From contig JBGUOH010000006.1 in assembly GCA_045117995.1 (NCBI GenBank), positions 1-64,000 on the forward strand: a stretch of 64,000 bases of DNA, in the 5' to 3' direction. The position numbers were made by a program, and so were the translations under genes. This document shows, piece after piece, positions 51,183-59,916 of this stretch (its first letter is position 1; every line of letters begins with the position of its first letter). The notes beneath the pieces were generated by a model. The model saw only the letters and a program-made list of their open reading frames with translations. It was not told where the DNA came from and did not search any database. The stretch comes from RUG14515 sp045117995 (GTDB lineage: Bacteria > Bacillota_I > Bacilli_A > RFN20 > CAG-826).

Positions 51183-52472
51183 TTATTTTTTATTTTTAGT
51201 ATCACTTTCTAATCGATCTGCAACTATTTTAGCGTTTTTGTAGATATCTTCTAAATTTTCCTTAAGGAAGAATTTACCATTCTCATAAAGTATTTTACCA
51301 TCGATCATTGTTAATACAACATTTTGCTTGTTACCGGAATAGACAAGGTTGGTAACGATGTTATTGATTGGTTGCATGTTTGGTTGATATAAATCAATCA
51401 TGATGATATCAGCAAGTTTACCTTCATCTAAAACATCTGCATCATCTAAACCCATAGCTTTAGCACCATTAACAGTGGCCATCTTTAAAAATTCAAAAGC
51501 AGGAATCGCTTTAGCGTCTTTACAAGATAACTTATTAAGGGAAGCCGCTAGATACATTTCTTTAAACATATCTAAGCCATTATTGGAAGCAGGACCATCG
51601 GTACCCATCGCAATGTTGATGCCCATTTCATAGTATTTCATTAATGGAGCGACACCTGACGCTAATTTAGCGTTACTGCATGGGCATGTAACGACATAGA
51701 GTCCGTTATCTTTAAAGATTTTTGCTTCTTCATCAGTGAAGTGAACGCAATGATAAGCACCACCACCATACTTAAATAAACCTTTTTCGTAAATGTATTT
51801 AGCAGGTTCCATGCCGTGTCTTTCAATACATTCCTTAACTTCTTTTTCAGTTTCACTGATATGGGTAAAGAATGGAGATTTTAGTTCTTCAACGATTCTC
51901 ATCGCTCGATCAAATGTTGCATCATCCGCGGTATATTCAGCGTGGAAACCAATACGGACTTTCACTAAAGATTCTTTGTTATCATTGTATTTATGATAGA
52001 CATCAGAGATGTACTGCATTGGATATTTGGTTTCATCAGGCATCACTAAAAGTGTGGATCTCATACCAAATTCTATAGAGGCTCTCGCTATTTCACTTGG
52101 ATAGAAATAATGGTCAAATATCGCGGTAATACCACTGGTTAAGTATTCTAAGTAGGCATCTTTATTCAAATAATAAATGTCTGTTGGTTGAAGATTAGCT
52201 TCGTGAGGGAAGACCACATCGAACAACCATTGTTGCAATGGGACATCATCCGCTTTTCCGCGTAAAAACACCATCGCACTATGAGCGTGAGCGTTTTTAA
52301 AGCCAGGCATTAAAAGATTTTTATTGCAATCGATTTCACGATCAAATGGAGCGTATTTAGCGTAGTCATTACCAATATAAGCAATACGGTTACCATTGAC
52401 CACTAAGTTACCCTCAATGATGTTTTCATCTTTCATTGTGAGGATGCGTGCATTTTTGAATAAAATCTTCAT
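51183..52472 (-). CDS. MtaD/SsnA-type amidohydrolase (probable nucleoside deaminase)
   Basis: A metal-dependent amidohydrolase with a TIM barrel. The opening HAHSAM motif (metal His pair, about 61-63), GFHAEYT, HISETEKEV (metal His), the CVHFTDEE His and MGTDGPASNN (metal Asp) are intact. This pattern fits the 5-methylthioadenosine/S-adenosylhomocysteine deaminase and chlorohydrolase-like branch. Deamination of MTA or SAH is likely but not proven by sequence. The 429-residue gene lies 2 nt after plsC, which is not an obvious functional partner. Confidence 0.85.
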   Translation of the reverse strand: MKILFKNARILTMKDENIIEGNLVVNGNRIAYIGNDYAKYAPFDREIDCNKNLLMPGFKNAHAHSAMVFLRGKADDVPLQQWLFDVVFPHEANLQPTDIYYLNKDAYLEYLTSGITAIFDHYFYPSEIARASIEFGMRSTLLVMPDETKYPMQYISDVYHKYNDNKESLVKVRIGFHAEYTADDATFDRAMRIVEELKSPFFTHISETEKEVKECIERHGMEPAKYIYEKGLFKYGGGAYHCVHFTDEEAKIFKDNGLYVVTCPCSNAKLASGVAPLMKYYEMGINIAMGTDGPASNNGLDMFKEMYLAASLNKLSCKDAKAIPAFEFLKMATVNGAKAMGLDDADVLDEGKLADIIMIDLYQPNMQPINNIVTNLVYSGNKQNVVLTMIDGKILYENGKFFLKENLEDIYKNAKIVADRLESDTKNKK

Positions 52473-52474
52473 AA

Positions 52475-53137
52475 TTACCTGCTTTCACACATCTCTTTGA
52501 GATGTAGTTCGTATTCATGTAGCTCTTTTGCTACTTGATTTAGTTTATCTTGAGATGGAGTTGGTCCCACCATTTCTTTAACATTAAACGGTTTACCAAT
52601 GACTAATTTAGTCATGTGCCAGATATTCTTTCTTCTTTCATGATATACCGGAATAATTGGTTTACCACTTAAATATGCGATTAAGACCACACCACCTTTG
52701 AAGTCATCGATTTGGTCATCTCTTTTAATATGGCCTTCAGGAAATAAACCAAGAACATGTCCATTAGCGACATATTGGCTTAAAAACTTCATTGTTTGTA
52801 AGGATGGTTTGTTTCTATCAATTGGGAAAGATAGAAAGACGTTTTTATAGATCCAAGCCTGGAACTTATTTTTAATGAGTTCAGACATAAATAGGAAGTG
52901 TAAACGTCTAGAAAGGAACGCTGTTAGTAGGATAAATGGGTCTGAGAAGCCAACGTGGTTAGAGGAAATGATTGCCCCACCTTTGATTCTTTGCTTAGCT
53001 TCAGGACCATCATATTTCTTTTTGATACGATACCAAATCATTGTTTGCCAAAAACCAAACCACTTCACGAAATCATAGAGGATGTATTTGAATGAAAATA
53101 GTTTTGCCTTTGGGACTTTATTAGCGTTCTTCTTCAT
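52475..53137 (-). CDS. plsC: 1-acyl-glycerol-3-phosphate acyltransferase
   Basis: PlsC acylates lysophosphatidic acid to phosphatidic acid at the inner membrane face. The catalytic NHxxxxD motif is SNHVGFSDPF, followed by FPIDR and the FPEGHI motif. One N-terminal hydrophobic segment (about 14-35) can anchor it. The 220 residues are typical. No Shine-Dalgarno is visible before the ATG, and A+T-rich TATATT/TATAAA boxes lie 9-16 nt upstream. Confidence 0.93.
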   Translation of the reverse strand: MKKNANKVPKAKLFSFKYILYDFVKWFGFWQTMIWYRIKKKYDGPEAKQRIKGGAIISSNHVGFSDPFILLTAFLSRRLHFLFMSELIKNKFQAWIYKNVFLSFPIDRNKPSLQTMKFLSQYVANGHVLGLFPEGHIKRDDQIDDFKGGVVLIAYLSGKPIIPVYHERRKNIWHMTKLVIGKPFNVKEMVGPTPSQDKLNQVAKELHEYELHLKEMCESR

Positions 53138-53199
53138 ATCTAACTTTTTATATAATATATAATCTCGTTTATATATTCAAATTATTGTTGCGATGTATC

Positions 53200-53228
53200 T
53201 TTACTTTAATAGACACGTTTGTTATATT
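53200..53228 (+). promoter_or_regulatory. Promoter of the tyrS T-box transcript
   Basis: TTTACT (53200-53205), a 17-nt spacer and TATATT (53223-53228) with a TG-T extension. The predicted start lies just before stem I of the T-box. Confidence 0.65.
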
Positions 53229-53234
53229 TAACAA

Positions 53235-53490
53235 AGTAAAGCGATGAAAGAAACAAGTACGCTTAACGATGTTTTCTAGAGAGCGACCGGTTGCTGCAAG
53301 GTCGTAAACTAATTAAGCCGAATACATTCTGGAGCTGCTTCCTGAACATATAAGTAGGGAAAGACGGGTTCGCCCGAAATAGCGAAGTGTCACTGACACA
53401 CTAAGGGATAGCTTGTGAAAGTTATCTAAATAGAGGTGGTACCACGATTAATCGTCCTCTGTTCCATGTTTTTGGAATAGAGGTTTTTAT
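53235..53490 (+). promoter_or_regulatory. Tyrosyl T-box riboswitch
   Basis: The 53138-53507 gap is filled by a T-box leader. It begins with the conserved AAAGCGATGAAAGAAA-type stem I start, has a specifier loop with TAC (Tyr codon) at 53323-53325 in GAATACATTC, and the T-box AGAGGTGGTACCACG at 53432-53446. Uncharged tRNA-Tyr would stabilise the antiterminator formed with CGTCCTCT and allow tyrS expression. The competing terminator is listed separately. Confidence 0.95.
53456..53488 (+). terminator. Regulated terminator of the tyrS T-box
   Basis: CCTCTGTTCC (from 53456) pairs with GGAATAGAGG (to 53483) and is followed by five Ts. The left arm also pairs with the T-box bulge to form the antiterminator. 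Confidence 0.9.
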
Positions 53491-53507
53491 TTAAAGGAGA
53501 TTCAAAG

Positions 53508-54719
53508 ATGAAGATCTACGAAGAATTACAAAGAAGAGGTTTGATTGCCCAAGTTACTGATGAAAATGAAATCAGAGAACTCATCAATAATGGAGGTGCA
53601 AGGTTTTATATTGGTTTTGACCCAACCGCTGATTCATTACACGCTGGTCACTTCATGACATTAGTTTTAATGAAGAGATTACAATTAGCCGGTAACAAGC
53701 CAATCGTCGTCTTAGGTGGCGGTACTGGTTTAGTGGGCGATCCAAGTGGTCGTACAGATATGAGAGCGATGCTCACTGAAGAACAAATTGCTCATAACTG
53801 TGAAAGATTCAAAGAACAAATTGGACGCTTCATTGAATTTGGCGAAGATAAGGCCGTTTGCGTGAACAACGCTGATTGGTTAAAAGGGTTAAAATATGTT
53901 GAACTTTTAAGAGATGTTGGTGCTTGTTTCTCTGTTAATAAAATGTTAACAGCGGAGTGTTACAAACAAAGAATGGAAAAAGGCTTAACATTCCTTGAAT
54001 TCAACTACATGATTATGCAGTCCTATGACTTCTATTACTTACATGAACACTATGGCTGCAATATGGAATTTGGTGGCGATGACCAATGGAGCAATATGCT
54101 CGCTGGTACAGAGCTCATCAGAAAGAAAACTGGTAAAGATGCCTTTGCGTTAACTATTCCTTTATTAACAAATAGTGAAGGTAAGAAAATGGGTAAATCC
54201 GTCAAGGGTGCTTTATGGCTTGATAAAGAAAAAACATCACCATACGAATTCTTCCAATACTGGAGAAACGTTGATGACGCAGATGTCGATAAATGCTTAA
54301 AAATGATTACTTTCTTACCAATCGATGAAATCGAAGAGATGACAAAGTGGCCAGGTGAAAGAATCAATGAGAAGAAAGAAATCTTAGCCTTTGAAATCAC
54401 AAAATTAGTCCATGGTGAAGAAGAAGCAAGAAAAGCTTTAGAGGCCGCAAGAGCATTATTCTCTGGTGAAGGCGATGACGCAAATATGCCAACAACTGAA
54501 ATCGAACTTGAAAATGATATCGGTTTATTAGATTTATTAGTCTTAACCAAATTAGCCGCTTCTAAAGGTGAAGCTAGAAGACTTATTGATCAAGGTGGCA
54601 TTTCCCTTAATGGTAACAAAATTAGTGACGTCAATTTAAGAATCACTAAAGCCGATTTAGCGGAACCTCTCAAAATCAAAAAAGGCAAAAAAGCCTTCCA
54701 TAAAGTGGTCTTAAAATAG
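53508..54719 (+). CDS. tyrS: Tyrosyl-tRNA synthetase
   Basis: TyrRS charges tRNA-Tyr. The class I HIGH motif is HAGH (45-48), the KMSKS loop is KMGKS near 229, and YIGFDPTADSLHAGH and GGDDQWSN are tyrosine- and ATP-site segments. The C-terminal S4 RNA-binding domain (about 340-403, SKGEARRLIDQGGISLNGN) is present. At 403 residues it has the normal bacterial length. AAAGGAG precedes the ATG. Expression is controlled by the upstream T-box. Confidence 0.97.
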   Translation: MKIYEELQRRGLIAQVTDENEIRELINNGGARFYIGFDPTADSLHAGHFMTLVLMKRLQLAGNKPIVVLGGGTGLVGDPSGRTDMRAMLTEEQIAHNCERFKEQIGRFIEFGEDKAVCVNNADWLKGLKYVELLRDVGACFSVNKMLTAECYKQRMEKGLTFLEFNYMIMQSYDFYYLHEHYGCNMEFGGDDQWSNMLAGTELIRKKTGKDAFALTIPLLTNSEGKKMGKSVKGALWLDKEKTSPYEFFQYWRNVDDADVDKCLKMITFLPIDEIEEMTKWPGERINEKKEILAFEITKLVHGEEEARKALEAARALFSGEGDDANMPTTEIELENDIGLLDLLVLTKLAASKGEARRLIDQGGISLNGNKISDVNLRITKADLAEPLKIKKGKKAFHKVVLK

Positions 54720-54727
54720 TCCACTCT

Positions 54728-54743
54728 TACTTAATATTAAGTA
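54728..54743. repeat. 16-bp perfect palindrome downstream of tyrS
   Basis: TACTTAATATTAAGTA is fully self-complementary and lies between the tyrS stop and its terminator. It may be a weak hairpin or a protein-binding site. No partner site is visible nearby. Confidence 0.4.
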
Positions 54744-54766
54744 GGTTAGAAAAAATTACTAAGAAG

Positions 54767-54790
54767 AAAAGCCGATTTGTTCGGCTTTTT
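54767..54790. terminator. Bidirectional terminator after tyrS
   Basis: AAAAGCCGA (54767-54775), loop TTTGT, TCGGCTTTTT (54781-54790). It ends tyrS and, in reverse, the thioesterase gene whose stop is at 54789. Confidence 0.85.
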
Positions 54791-55505
54791 ATTCTTCAAT
54801 GAATGTGACTTTCGCTAGGAACGAGGTCCCTCCATCGACTTGAACTTCAAATGTTTCTGGATTGTTTGAATCACTATAGACACTTACTTGATTCTTCTCT
54901 TTAATCTCTTTCATATAGTTTAATGAGATAAAGCTTGGACGATGTGTCTTATAGAAATCAAAGTCATGAACATCCATTAATAATTCAACATAACGGACAT
55001 TGTTCATATGGCAGTTAAAGTCTAAATCACTATAGTGAATGGTTCTTGTTTCCACTAACGCTTTATTTTCACTAGGGGCAATCTTACCAGGTAAAGGCAA
55101 TTCATATTCACTAGTTTCCGGTGGAAGTTTTTTAATTGTGTCTTTATCTACGATAACTTTTCTTGTTTTCGCATCGATTAACGCCCAAATTGAAGATGAT
55201 TTAATAATCACTTCATTATTCTCATCTAAGATATAGAAATAACGGGGATAGAGCATTGCTAAATCTTTACCAGGATAAGTGCACACTGTGATCTTTTCGT
55301 TGCAGCGTGGTAATCTCTTGATTTCCACGTCCATTCTTGTAATGACCCAGTCAATACCTCTTTTAGCTAAAGAAATGGAATCAGAACCCACTTCTTCTGT
55401 GGCTTTTAAAGCGATGTCTTGAAATAAGCGAAATAGATTCGCTGGTTTAAGATTAAAACGATAATCAACGTCGTTATTAGAGATAATAAATTCTTTCTTA
55501 TACAT
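54789..55505 (-). CDS. Acyl-ACP thioesterase
   Basis: A double-hotdog thioesterase of the FatA/FatB-like bacterial family that releases fatty acids from acyl carrier protein. The first hotdog begins FIISNNDVDYRFNLKP and includes AKRGIDWVITRMDVEI. The second contains the catalytic-region motif YSDLDFNCHMNNVRYVELLM with the conserved Asp, Asn and His. The 238 residues match the bacterial length. AGGAG precedes its ATG, and it follows the HI0933-type flavoprotein by 4 nt. Confidence 0.9.
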   Translation of the reverse strand: MYKKEFIISNNDVDYRFNLKPANLFRLFQDIALKATEEVGSDSISLAKRGIDWVITRMDVEIKRLPRCNEKITVCTYPGKDLAMLYPRYFYILDENNEVIIKSSSIWALIDAKTRKVIVDKDTIKKLPPETSEYELPLPGKIAPSENKALVETRTIHYSDLDFNCHMNNVRYVELLMDVHDFDFYKTHRPSFISLNYMKEIKEKNQVSVYSDSNNPETFEVQVDGGTSFLAKVTFIEE

Positions 55506-55509
55506 GATG

Positions 55510-56601
55510 TTATTCTCCTAGTGCCTTTTTGACTTTTTCCGCGGAGGCGAAGGCAAACATTAAGTTATAACCCCCACACATGCCATCGACATCAAGAAGT
55601 TCACCAGTGAAATATAAGCCTTTTTCTTTCTTTGATTCTAGAGAATCACTCACTTCTTCTAAAGCGAGACCACCATGGCTCACTTCGGCGATTTGATAAT
55701 CATAGAAGACTTTAAAAGAAAAGACTAAATGATGGATATCTAAATTATTCGCTAATAAGTATTCAGCGATTTTTGGAGAAACGTATTCATCATATTGTTT
55801 CTTATTGATTTCTTGATAGTTAGGGGCCAAATCTAGAATGATTTGGACATTCTTTAAATTATTAAGACGATTGATTCTACTAGAAATATTAAGGATGACA
55901 ATGCCACTTAATCCATCGTCTTTAAATAAGACTTCCCCATCTTCTTGATAGATAGCTTTATGATCTTGGTACAAATAGACTCTGCTTCTTACCCTTTGGC
56001 CAGAGATCTTCTTTGTATTTTCTTTAACTTTAATTGGCGCTAGTGTTGGTGATAATTCTTTAATCTTATAACCATGTTTATTAAGAATATCGATAACTGT
56101 TCCATCAGTTCCTAATTGTGGATAGGATTTGCCACCACTGGAAAGGACTAATTTATCAAAGATAAACTCTTTGTTTTCAGTCTTAACGACAAACTGAGCG
56201 TTTTTCTTTTGATAATCGATTACTTTTTCATTAGTGAAAACTTTGATGCCTAATGTAGCGATTTTCTTACTCATCATAAGCACCACTGTTTGAGCGCTTA
56301 ATGATGTTGGGAAAACTAAGTTATCAATATAAGTTGGATGCACACCAAAGCTATCGAAAGCTTTAACGATATCACTCGGAGTAAATTCCTTTAATAACTT
56401 ATTAGCGAGTTCGTTGTTGTACTTTTCTTTTAGTTCACCAGTATTCGCGTAGTTACATCTACCATTCCCGGTAACTAAGACTTTCTTTAGGATCTTATCG
56501 TTTCTTTCGATAAGGGTCACATCAAAAGACGGATTGCTTTCTTTCAATCTAATTGCAAGAAAGACACCTGAAGCACCCGCACCGACAATTCCAATTTTCA
56601 T
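55510..56601 (-). CDS. HI0933-family flavoprotein (BaiN-like)
   Basis: An NAD(P)/FAD-dependent oxidoreductase of the HI0933/YhiN family, with substrates mostly unknown. The FAD-binding opening MKIGIVGAGASGVFLAIRL (1-19), VTGNGRCNYAN, LSSGGKSYPQLGTDG and the C-terminal GELLDVDGMCGGYNLMFAFA are characteristic. I chose ATG at 56601, which puts the GxGxxG loop at the N-terminus (363 residues). An upstream in-frame start at 56634 overlaps the -35 of its own promoter. There is no Shine-Dalgarno, and the promoter geometry predicts a leaderless mRNA. Confidence 0.9.
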   Translation of the reverse strand: MKIGIVGAGASGVFLAIRLKESNPSFDVTLIERNDKILKKVLVTGNGRCNYANTGELKEKYNNELANKLLKEFTPSDIVKAFDSFGVHPTYIDNLVFPTSLSAQTVVLMMSKKIATLGIKVFTNEKVIDYQKKNAQFVVKTENKEFIFDKLVLSSGGKSYPQLGTDGTVIDILNKHGYKIKELSPTLAPIKVKENTKKISGQRVRSRVYLYQDHKAIYQEDGEVLFKDDGLSGIVILNISSRINRLNNLKNVQIILDLAPNYQEINKKQYDEYVSPKIAEYLLANNLDIHHLVFSFKVFYDYQIAEVSHGGLALEEVSDSLESKKEKGLYFTGELLDVDGMCGGYNLMFAFASAEKVKKALGE

Positions 56602-56607
56602 GGCTGT

Positions 56608-56636
56608 ATCATAACACTTAGTGTTAGAAAGCACAA
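56608..56636 (-). promoter_or_regulatory. Leaderless-type promoter with a dyad operator
   Basis: Minus strand: TTGTGC (complement of 56631-56636), a 17-nt spacer, and TATGAT (complement of 56608-56613) with a TG-T extension. The -10 ends 6 nt before the ATG at 56601. A 15-bp dyad TAACACT-T-AGTGTTA (56612-56626) fills most of the spacer, well placed for a repressor. Confidence 0.65.
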
Positions 56637-56660
56637 TAAAGGACTAGGTTGCCCTAGTCC
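56637..56660 (-). terminator. Terminator after the lipoprotein gene
   Basis: On the minus strand GGACTAGG, tetraloop GCAA and CCTAGTCC (complement of 56641-56660) are followed by TTTATTGT. It sits directly upstream of the next promoter. Confidence 0.8.
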
Positions 56661-56681
56661 AATTATTAGATTTTGTAAATC

Positions 56682-57833
56682 CTATTCAGCTTGTTCAGCT
56701 TCTGGGATTGTGACTCTGAAGCCAACGTTACCCCAAATGTTATCTTCGGTGTGTTCACCTGGGTGAGAGTAGACGGCGATTGTCTTACCGTTACCGGCAT
56801 CGAATGGAGCGTCTGTTGTATCAATAACACCTGTAGAAACACAGTTTTCTTGTTTATTTTGTTGAATGTTAAGGTGTGTATTGTAGTCACCAGATGTAGC
56901 GCCATCTCTGACCATGAAGTCGATGTTGATGATGATGAATGCTTCTTCACCTTCGACTTTATAGAAGTAGTATGGGTTACCTTCGGATTGTGAGCCTTCC
57001 TTTTGGACACGTGTTGATGTGTTTGGAAGTTTTTGGAAGTTAACGTAGGATGTATAACCGTTGAGTTGTTCTTCTGTGAGGTTAGCGTTGTTAGCACCAC
57101 CGATCTTAGCGAAGATACCTGTACGGCCATATAAATCTCTTGCGATAGAAACTTTTTCGATTCTGACTGGACCTAAATCGTCAACGACTAATTTAGCACT
57201 GTTACCGGCTTCTTGGTCAGCACGGAAATAATACTTGAATGCATTGTCTTGGAGAACGGTTGTTGGAGCATCGAGTTCGAGTTGTTCATAGGAATAACCT
57301 TTAGCACCAGCATAGATAGCATATTTGTTACCACCTTCGAGGAGGTATTTGTTGTCTGCACCTTTGAGTGCGCTGAGGTTTAACTTAGCTTCGAATTTCT
57401 TGTCAGCAATTGGAGCGTCGACTGTGTAGTCGGCATCTGCTGGTGTAGCTTTACCATAGACAAAGTTGTCTGCTGGTTCGGCTGGTGTTTCGCCTTCGCC
57501 TTCACCTTCTTCGCCTTCAGCAGCAGCTGCTTGGCCGGAAGAAGATTGATAGATTTCTAAACCAAATGCGAATTTTAAGGAAGTAGCTTCGATAGCTGTA
57601 ACTGAGCCTTTGACTGAGAGGAACACGTCGTTACCTTCTTTTGCAATGGCTAATTCTTCCATACTCACTGATGGTGTTGGTGGGACGGAAGAACGGCTTG
57701 TTGTTGGGTTAGCACCGCTGCCAGATTTGCCAGAAGACTTACCACCATTATTTGAGCTGCCACCATTATTACAGGCACCCAAAATGAGTGTTGAAGCAAC
57801 TAACAAAGCACCGATTAATTTTCTGTATTTCAT
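56682..57833 (-). CDS. Lipoprotein of unknown function
   Basis: The 383-residue protein has a lipoprotein signal peptide with lipobox LGAC (Cys21), then a Gly/Ser/Asn linker (about 22-55) typical of surface tethers. The rest (about 60-380) looks like one or two beta-rich extracellular domains. It contains a Glu/Gly/Ala-rich low-complexity insert near 103-117 (EGEEGEGEGE). It ends EQAE with no membrane helix. AAAGGA precedes its ATG. It is a single-gene unit. No sugar-binding or enzyme motif is recognised. Confidence 0.82.
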   Translation of the reverse strand: MKYRKLIGALLVASTLILGACNNGGSSNNGGKSSGKSGSGANPTTSRSSVPPTPSVSMEELAIAKEGNDVFLSVKGSVTAIEATSLKFAFGLEIYQSSSGQAAAAEGEEGEGEGETPAEPADNFVYGKATPADADYTVDAPIADKKFEAKLNLSALKGADNKYLLEGGNKYAIYAGAKGYSYEQLELDAPTTVLQDNAFKYYFRADQEAGNSAKLVVDDLGPVRIEKVSIARDLYGRTGIFAKIGGANNANLTEEQLNGYTSYVNFQKLPNTSTRVQKEGSQSEGNPYYFYKVEGEEAFIIINIDFMVRDGATSGDYNTHLNIQQNKQENCVSTGVIDTTDAPFDAGNGKTIAVYSHPGEHTEDNIWGNVGFRVTIPEAEQAE

Positions 57834-57847
57834 ATAAAATCCTTTCT

Positions 57848-57862
57848 GTACACTAAATGTAC
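57848..57862. repeat. Dyad in the lipoprotein gene leader
   Basis: GTACA-CTAAA-TGTAC lies about 15-29 nt before the lipoprotein start codon, just upstream of its AAAGGA. It could be an operator or a small leader hairpin. Confidence 0.4.
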
Positions 57863-57918
57863 TAATGAAATAACAAAACTAATGTAGTTTGTTTTCAAAA
57901 AATAAAATACTTGATTTT

Positions 57919-57947
57919 ATAATAAAATTGTTTTCTCGATTTGGCAA
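57919..57947 (-). promoter_or_regulatory. Lipoprotein gene promoter
   Basis: Minus strand: TTGCCA (complement of 57942-57947), an exact 17-nt spacer and TATTAT (complement of 57919-57924). It lies just after the NCS2 permease stop and about 85 nt before the lipoprotein ATG. Confidence 0.6.
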
Positions 57948-57954
57948 TACCCTA

Positions 57955-59448
57955 CTAACCTTCTTTTTTATCTTTTCTATGGAATAGAGATAGATGCATA
58001 GACTCTGGAAGAGCCCAAGAAAGAATGAAGGATATGACAAACATATTCAAAACATTGTTGCTTAATAAATCACCAAGCCACTCAACATTAAGGGCTTTAA
58101 ATAAATCAGTTGATAAGGCGATAACGCCTGTGTCGTTTAAGGTAACTGTGGCAATGGTAATACCAAAGCCTAAGCATATGCTTATCGCAGTAATTAAGAC
58201 ATTCTTATCATTCCAACCTATATCTGAAATAGATCTCATGCCAATGACGGCGATAGAACCAAATAAGGTAATCATCGTGCCACCGATAACAGCGTCAGGA
58301 ATGGAATAGATAAAGTTGGCGACAGGTGGGAAGAAGCTCGCCACTAATAAGAGCATTGCGCCTACGAAGATTGTAAAACGATTAACAACTTTATTTTGGG
58401 CTACGATTCCCACGTTTTGTGCGTATGTTGTTTGTGGGAGTGCGCCAAATAATGCGCCTATGGAACAGTTAAAACCATAGGCAATAAGAGCGCCATTGAT
58501 TTCACGTGAAGTGACGTCTCTACCGACACCCGCTTTAGCGACTGTAGTTGTATTACCAATCGCTTCCACGATTGTGGCGATAAAGCAAATAGAGACGAGA
58601 AGGCATGGAACTAATTCAAATCTTAATTTAGTAATATCGATGAAATGTGGGAAGTCCACAACACCATGCGAACCCACGACTTCAGTGACCGCCATGCTGC
58701 CAAAATTAATCATTCCAGGGATACAGCAACTAACGATATAGCCGACAGCGATACCCACAATAATATTGATGTTTTTCCAGACACCTTTCACAAATACTGA
58801 CCATAATAAACAAGTTATTAAAGTCACTAAAGCGACGATGATATAGCAAAAATAAGGGACCCCTGTACCTGTTTCGCCAGTATTTATGACGTTAACAATG
58901 ACTTCGTTTCCACCGAAGAAACTATTAGCGCCACTAGCTAAAAGTGATAAACCAACGCCTAAGACTACGATGGCTGGAACGATTGGTTTAATGAGTTTAC
59001 CCCACCATCTATAGAACAATGAAAACACAATTGCGAATAGGCCACCAAAGATAATGGAACCCATAATTGTGTAATAGGCCGTGACTGCATCAGGAGCGTT
59101 TTTTGCTACAGTAATGAAAACTGGTACAAAAGTAAAAGCGGTACCAATTACCACTGGTAATCTAGCGCCTAATAACAATTGAATAATTGTTCCTAAGCCC
59201 GCCATAAAGAGGGCGCCTAACATAGAATATGTAGCAAAATGAGCGTCGCCTTCACCAAACTTCATCGCATTAAAGACGATAATGATTGGTGCGATGTTCG
59301 CTGCAAACATGGCTAAAACGTGTTGTATACCAAAAGGTATCGCGTTTCTAACTGGAACGCGATTATCCAAACTAAATAAATTGTCTTTGCTAGATGGGCC
59401 TTTAAAGACAGACTTTATCCCCATCCATAAATCAGAAAAGAATTTCAT
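57955..59448 (-). CDS. NCS2 nucleobase permease (xanthine/uracil type)
   Basis: A 497-residue member of the nucleobase:cation symporter-2 family with about 12-14 membrane helices. Landmarks are IPFGIQHVLAMFAANIAPII (helix 1 region), GTAFTFVPVFI, the ALFGALPQTTYAQNVGI motif and the conserved PDAVIGGTMITLFG segment. The 1-nt overlap with guanine deaminase suggests a purine (xanthine or guanine) rather than uracil substrate, which is an inference. It closes the four-gene unit that begins at 60767. Confidence 0.9.
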   Translation of the reverse strand: MKFFSDLWMGIKSVFKGPSSKDNLFSLDNRVPVRNAIPFGIQHVLAMFAANIAPIIIVFNAMKFGEGDAHFATYSMLGALFMAGLGTIIQLLLGARLPVVIGTAFTFVPVFITVAKNAPDAVTAYYTIMGSIIFGGLFAIVFSLFYRWWGKLIKPIVPAIVVLGVGLSLLASGANSFFGGNEVIVNVINTGETGTGVPYFCYIIVALVTLITCLLWSVFVKGVWKNINIIVGIAVGYIVSCCIPGMINFGSMAVTEVVGSHGVVDFPHFIDITKLRFELVPCLLVSICFIATIVEAIGNTTTVAKAGVGRDVTSREINGALIAYGFNCSIGALFGALPQTTYAQNVGIVAQNKVVNRFTIFVGAMLLLVASFFPPVANFIYSIPDAVIGGTMITLFGSIAVIGMRSISDIGWNDKNVLITAISICLGFGITIATVTLNDTGVIALSTDLFKALNVEWLGDLLSNNVLNMFVISFILSWALPESMHLSLFHRKDKKEG

Positions 59449-59906
59449 TAGTAGTTAACCTTATCGGTAATGCGTTTATATTCTCCGTATAATTTGAGAC
59501 ATTGTTTACGATCGAGTTCGAAAACGAAATGTTTACGAGCGTCGATTTGTTGCATTTCGTAGAACTTCTTATCTCTGAAACCGATTTCTTCGGTATCTAA
59601 GATATTGCAACCATAGTAAACCTTTTCAATGTTTGCCCACAAAATAGCGGACATACACATTGGGCATGGTTCACCAGTTGTGTATAATTCACAACCACTT
59701 AAATCAAAAGTACCAAGCTTCTTACAAGCTTTGTGAATTGCCATGATTTCACCATGGCATGTTGGGTCATTGTTTTTAACAACTTGGTTATGACCTTTAC
59801 CGACGACAACGCCATCTTTGACAATGACTGCGCCGAATGGGCCACCATGACCCGCTTTAATTCCTTTTCTGGCCTCATTAATGGCCATTCTCATATATTT
59901 GTTCAT
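59448..59906 (-). CDS. guaD: Guanine deaminase (cytidine deaminase fold)
   Basis: A zinc deaminase of the CDA superfamily. The motif CHGEIMAIH gives the His-x-Glu ligand and catalytic residue, and GEPCPMCMSAILW gives the Cys-x-x-Cys ligands. The long C-terminal part with FRDKKFYEMQQI and LKLYGEYKRITDKVNY fits Bacillus GuaD rather than TadA. I chose ATG at 59906 because AGAAGGAA lies just upstream. The 59957 start would run into the preceding gene. The product is 152 residues. It would turn guanine into xanthine, matching the downstream purine permease. Confidence 0.88.
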   Translation of the reverse strand: MNKYMRMAINEARKGIKAGHGGPFGAVIVKDGVVVGKGHNQVVKNNDPTCHGEIMAIHKACKKLGTFDLSGCELYTTGEPCPMCMSAILWANIEKVYYGCNILDTEEIGFRDKKFYEMQQIDARKHFVFELDRKQCLKLYGEYKRITDKVNY

Positions 59907-59916
59907 GTTGTTCCTT

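Noticed and set aside
53138..53507. Missing small gene upstream of tyrS
   Set aside because: The whole gap is accounted for by a promoter, a T-box leader with Tyr specifier and a terminator.
56666..57130. 154-residue frame overlapping the lipoprotein on the same strand
   Set aside because: It is a +1 shadow of Thr/Ser-rich codons inside a lipoprotein with a clear signal peptide, promoter and terminator.
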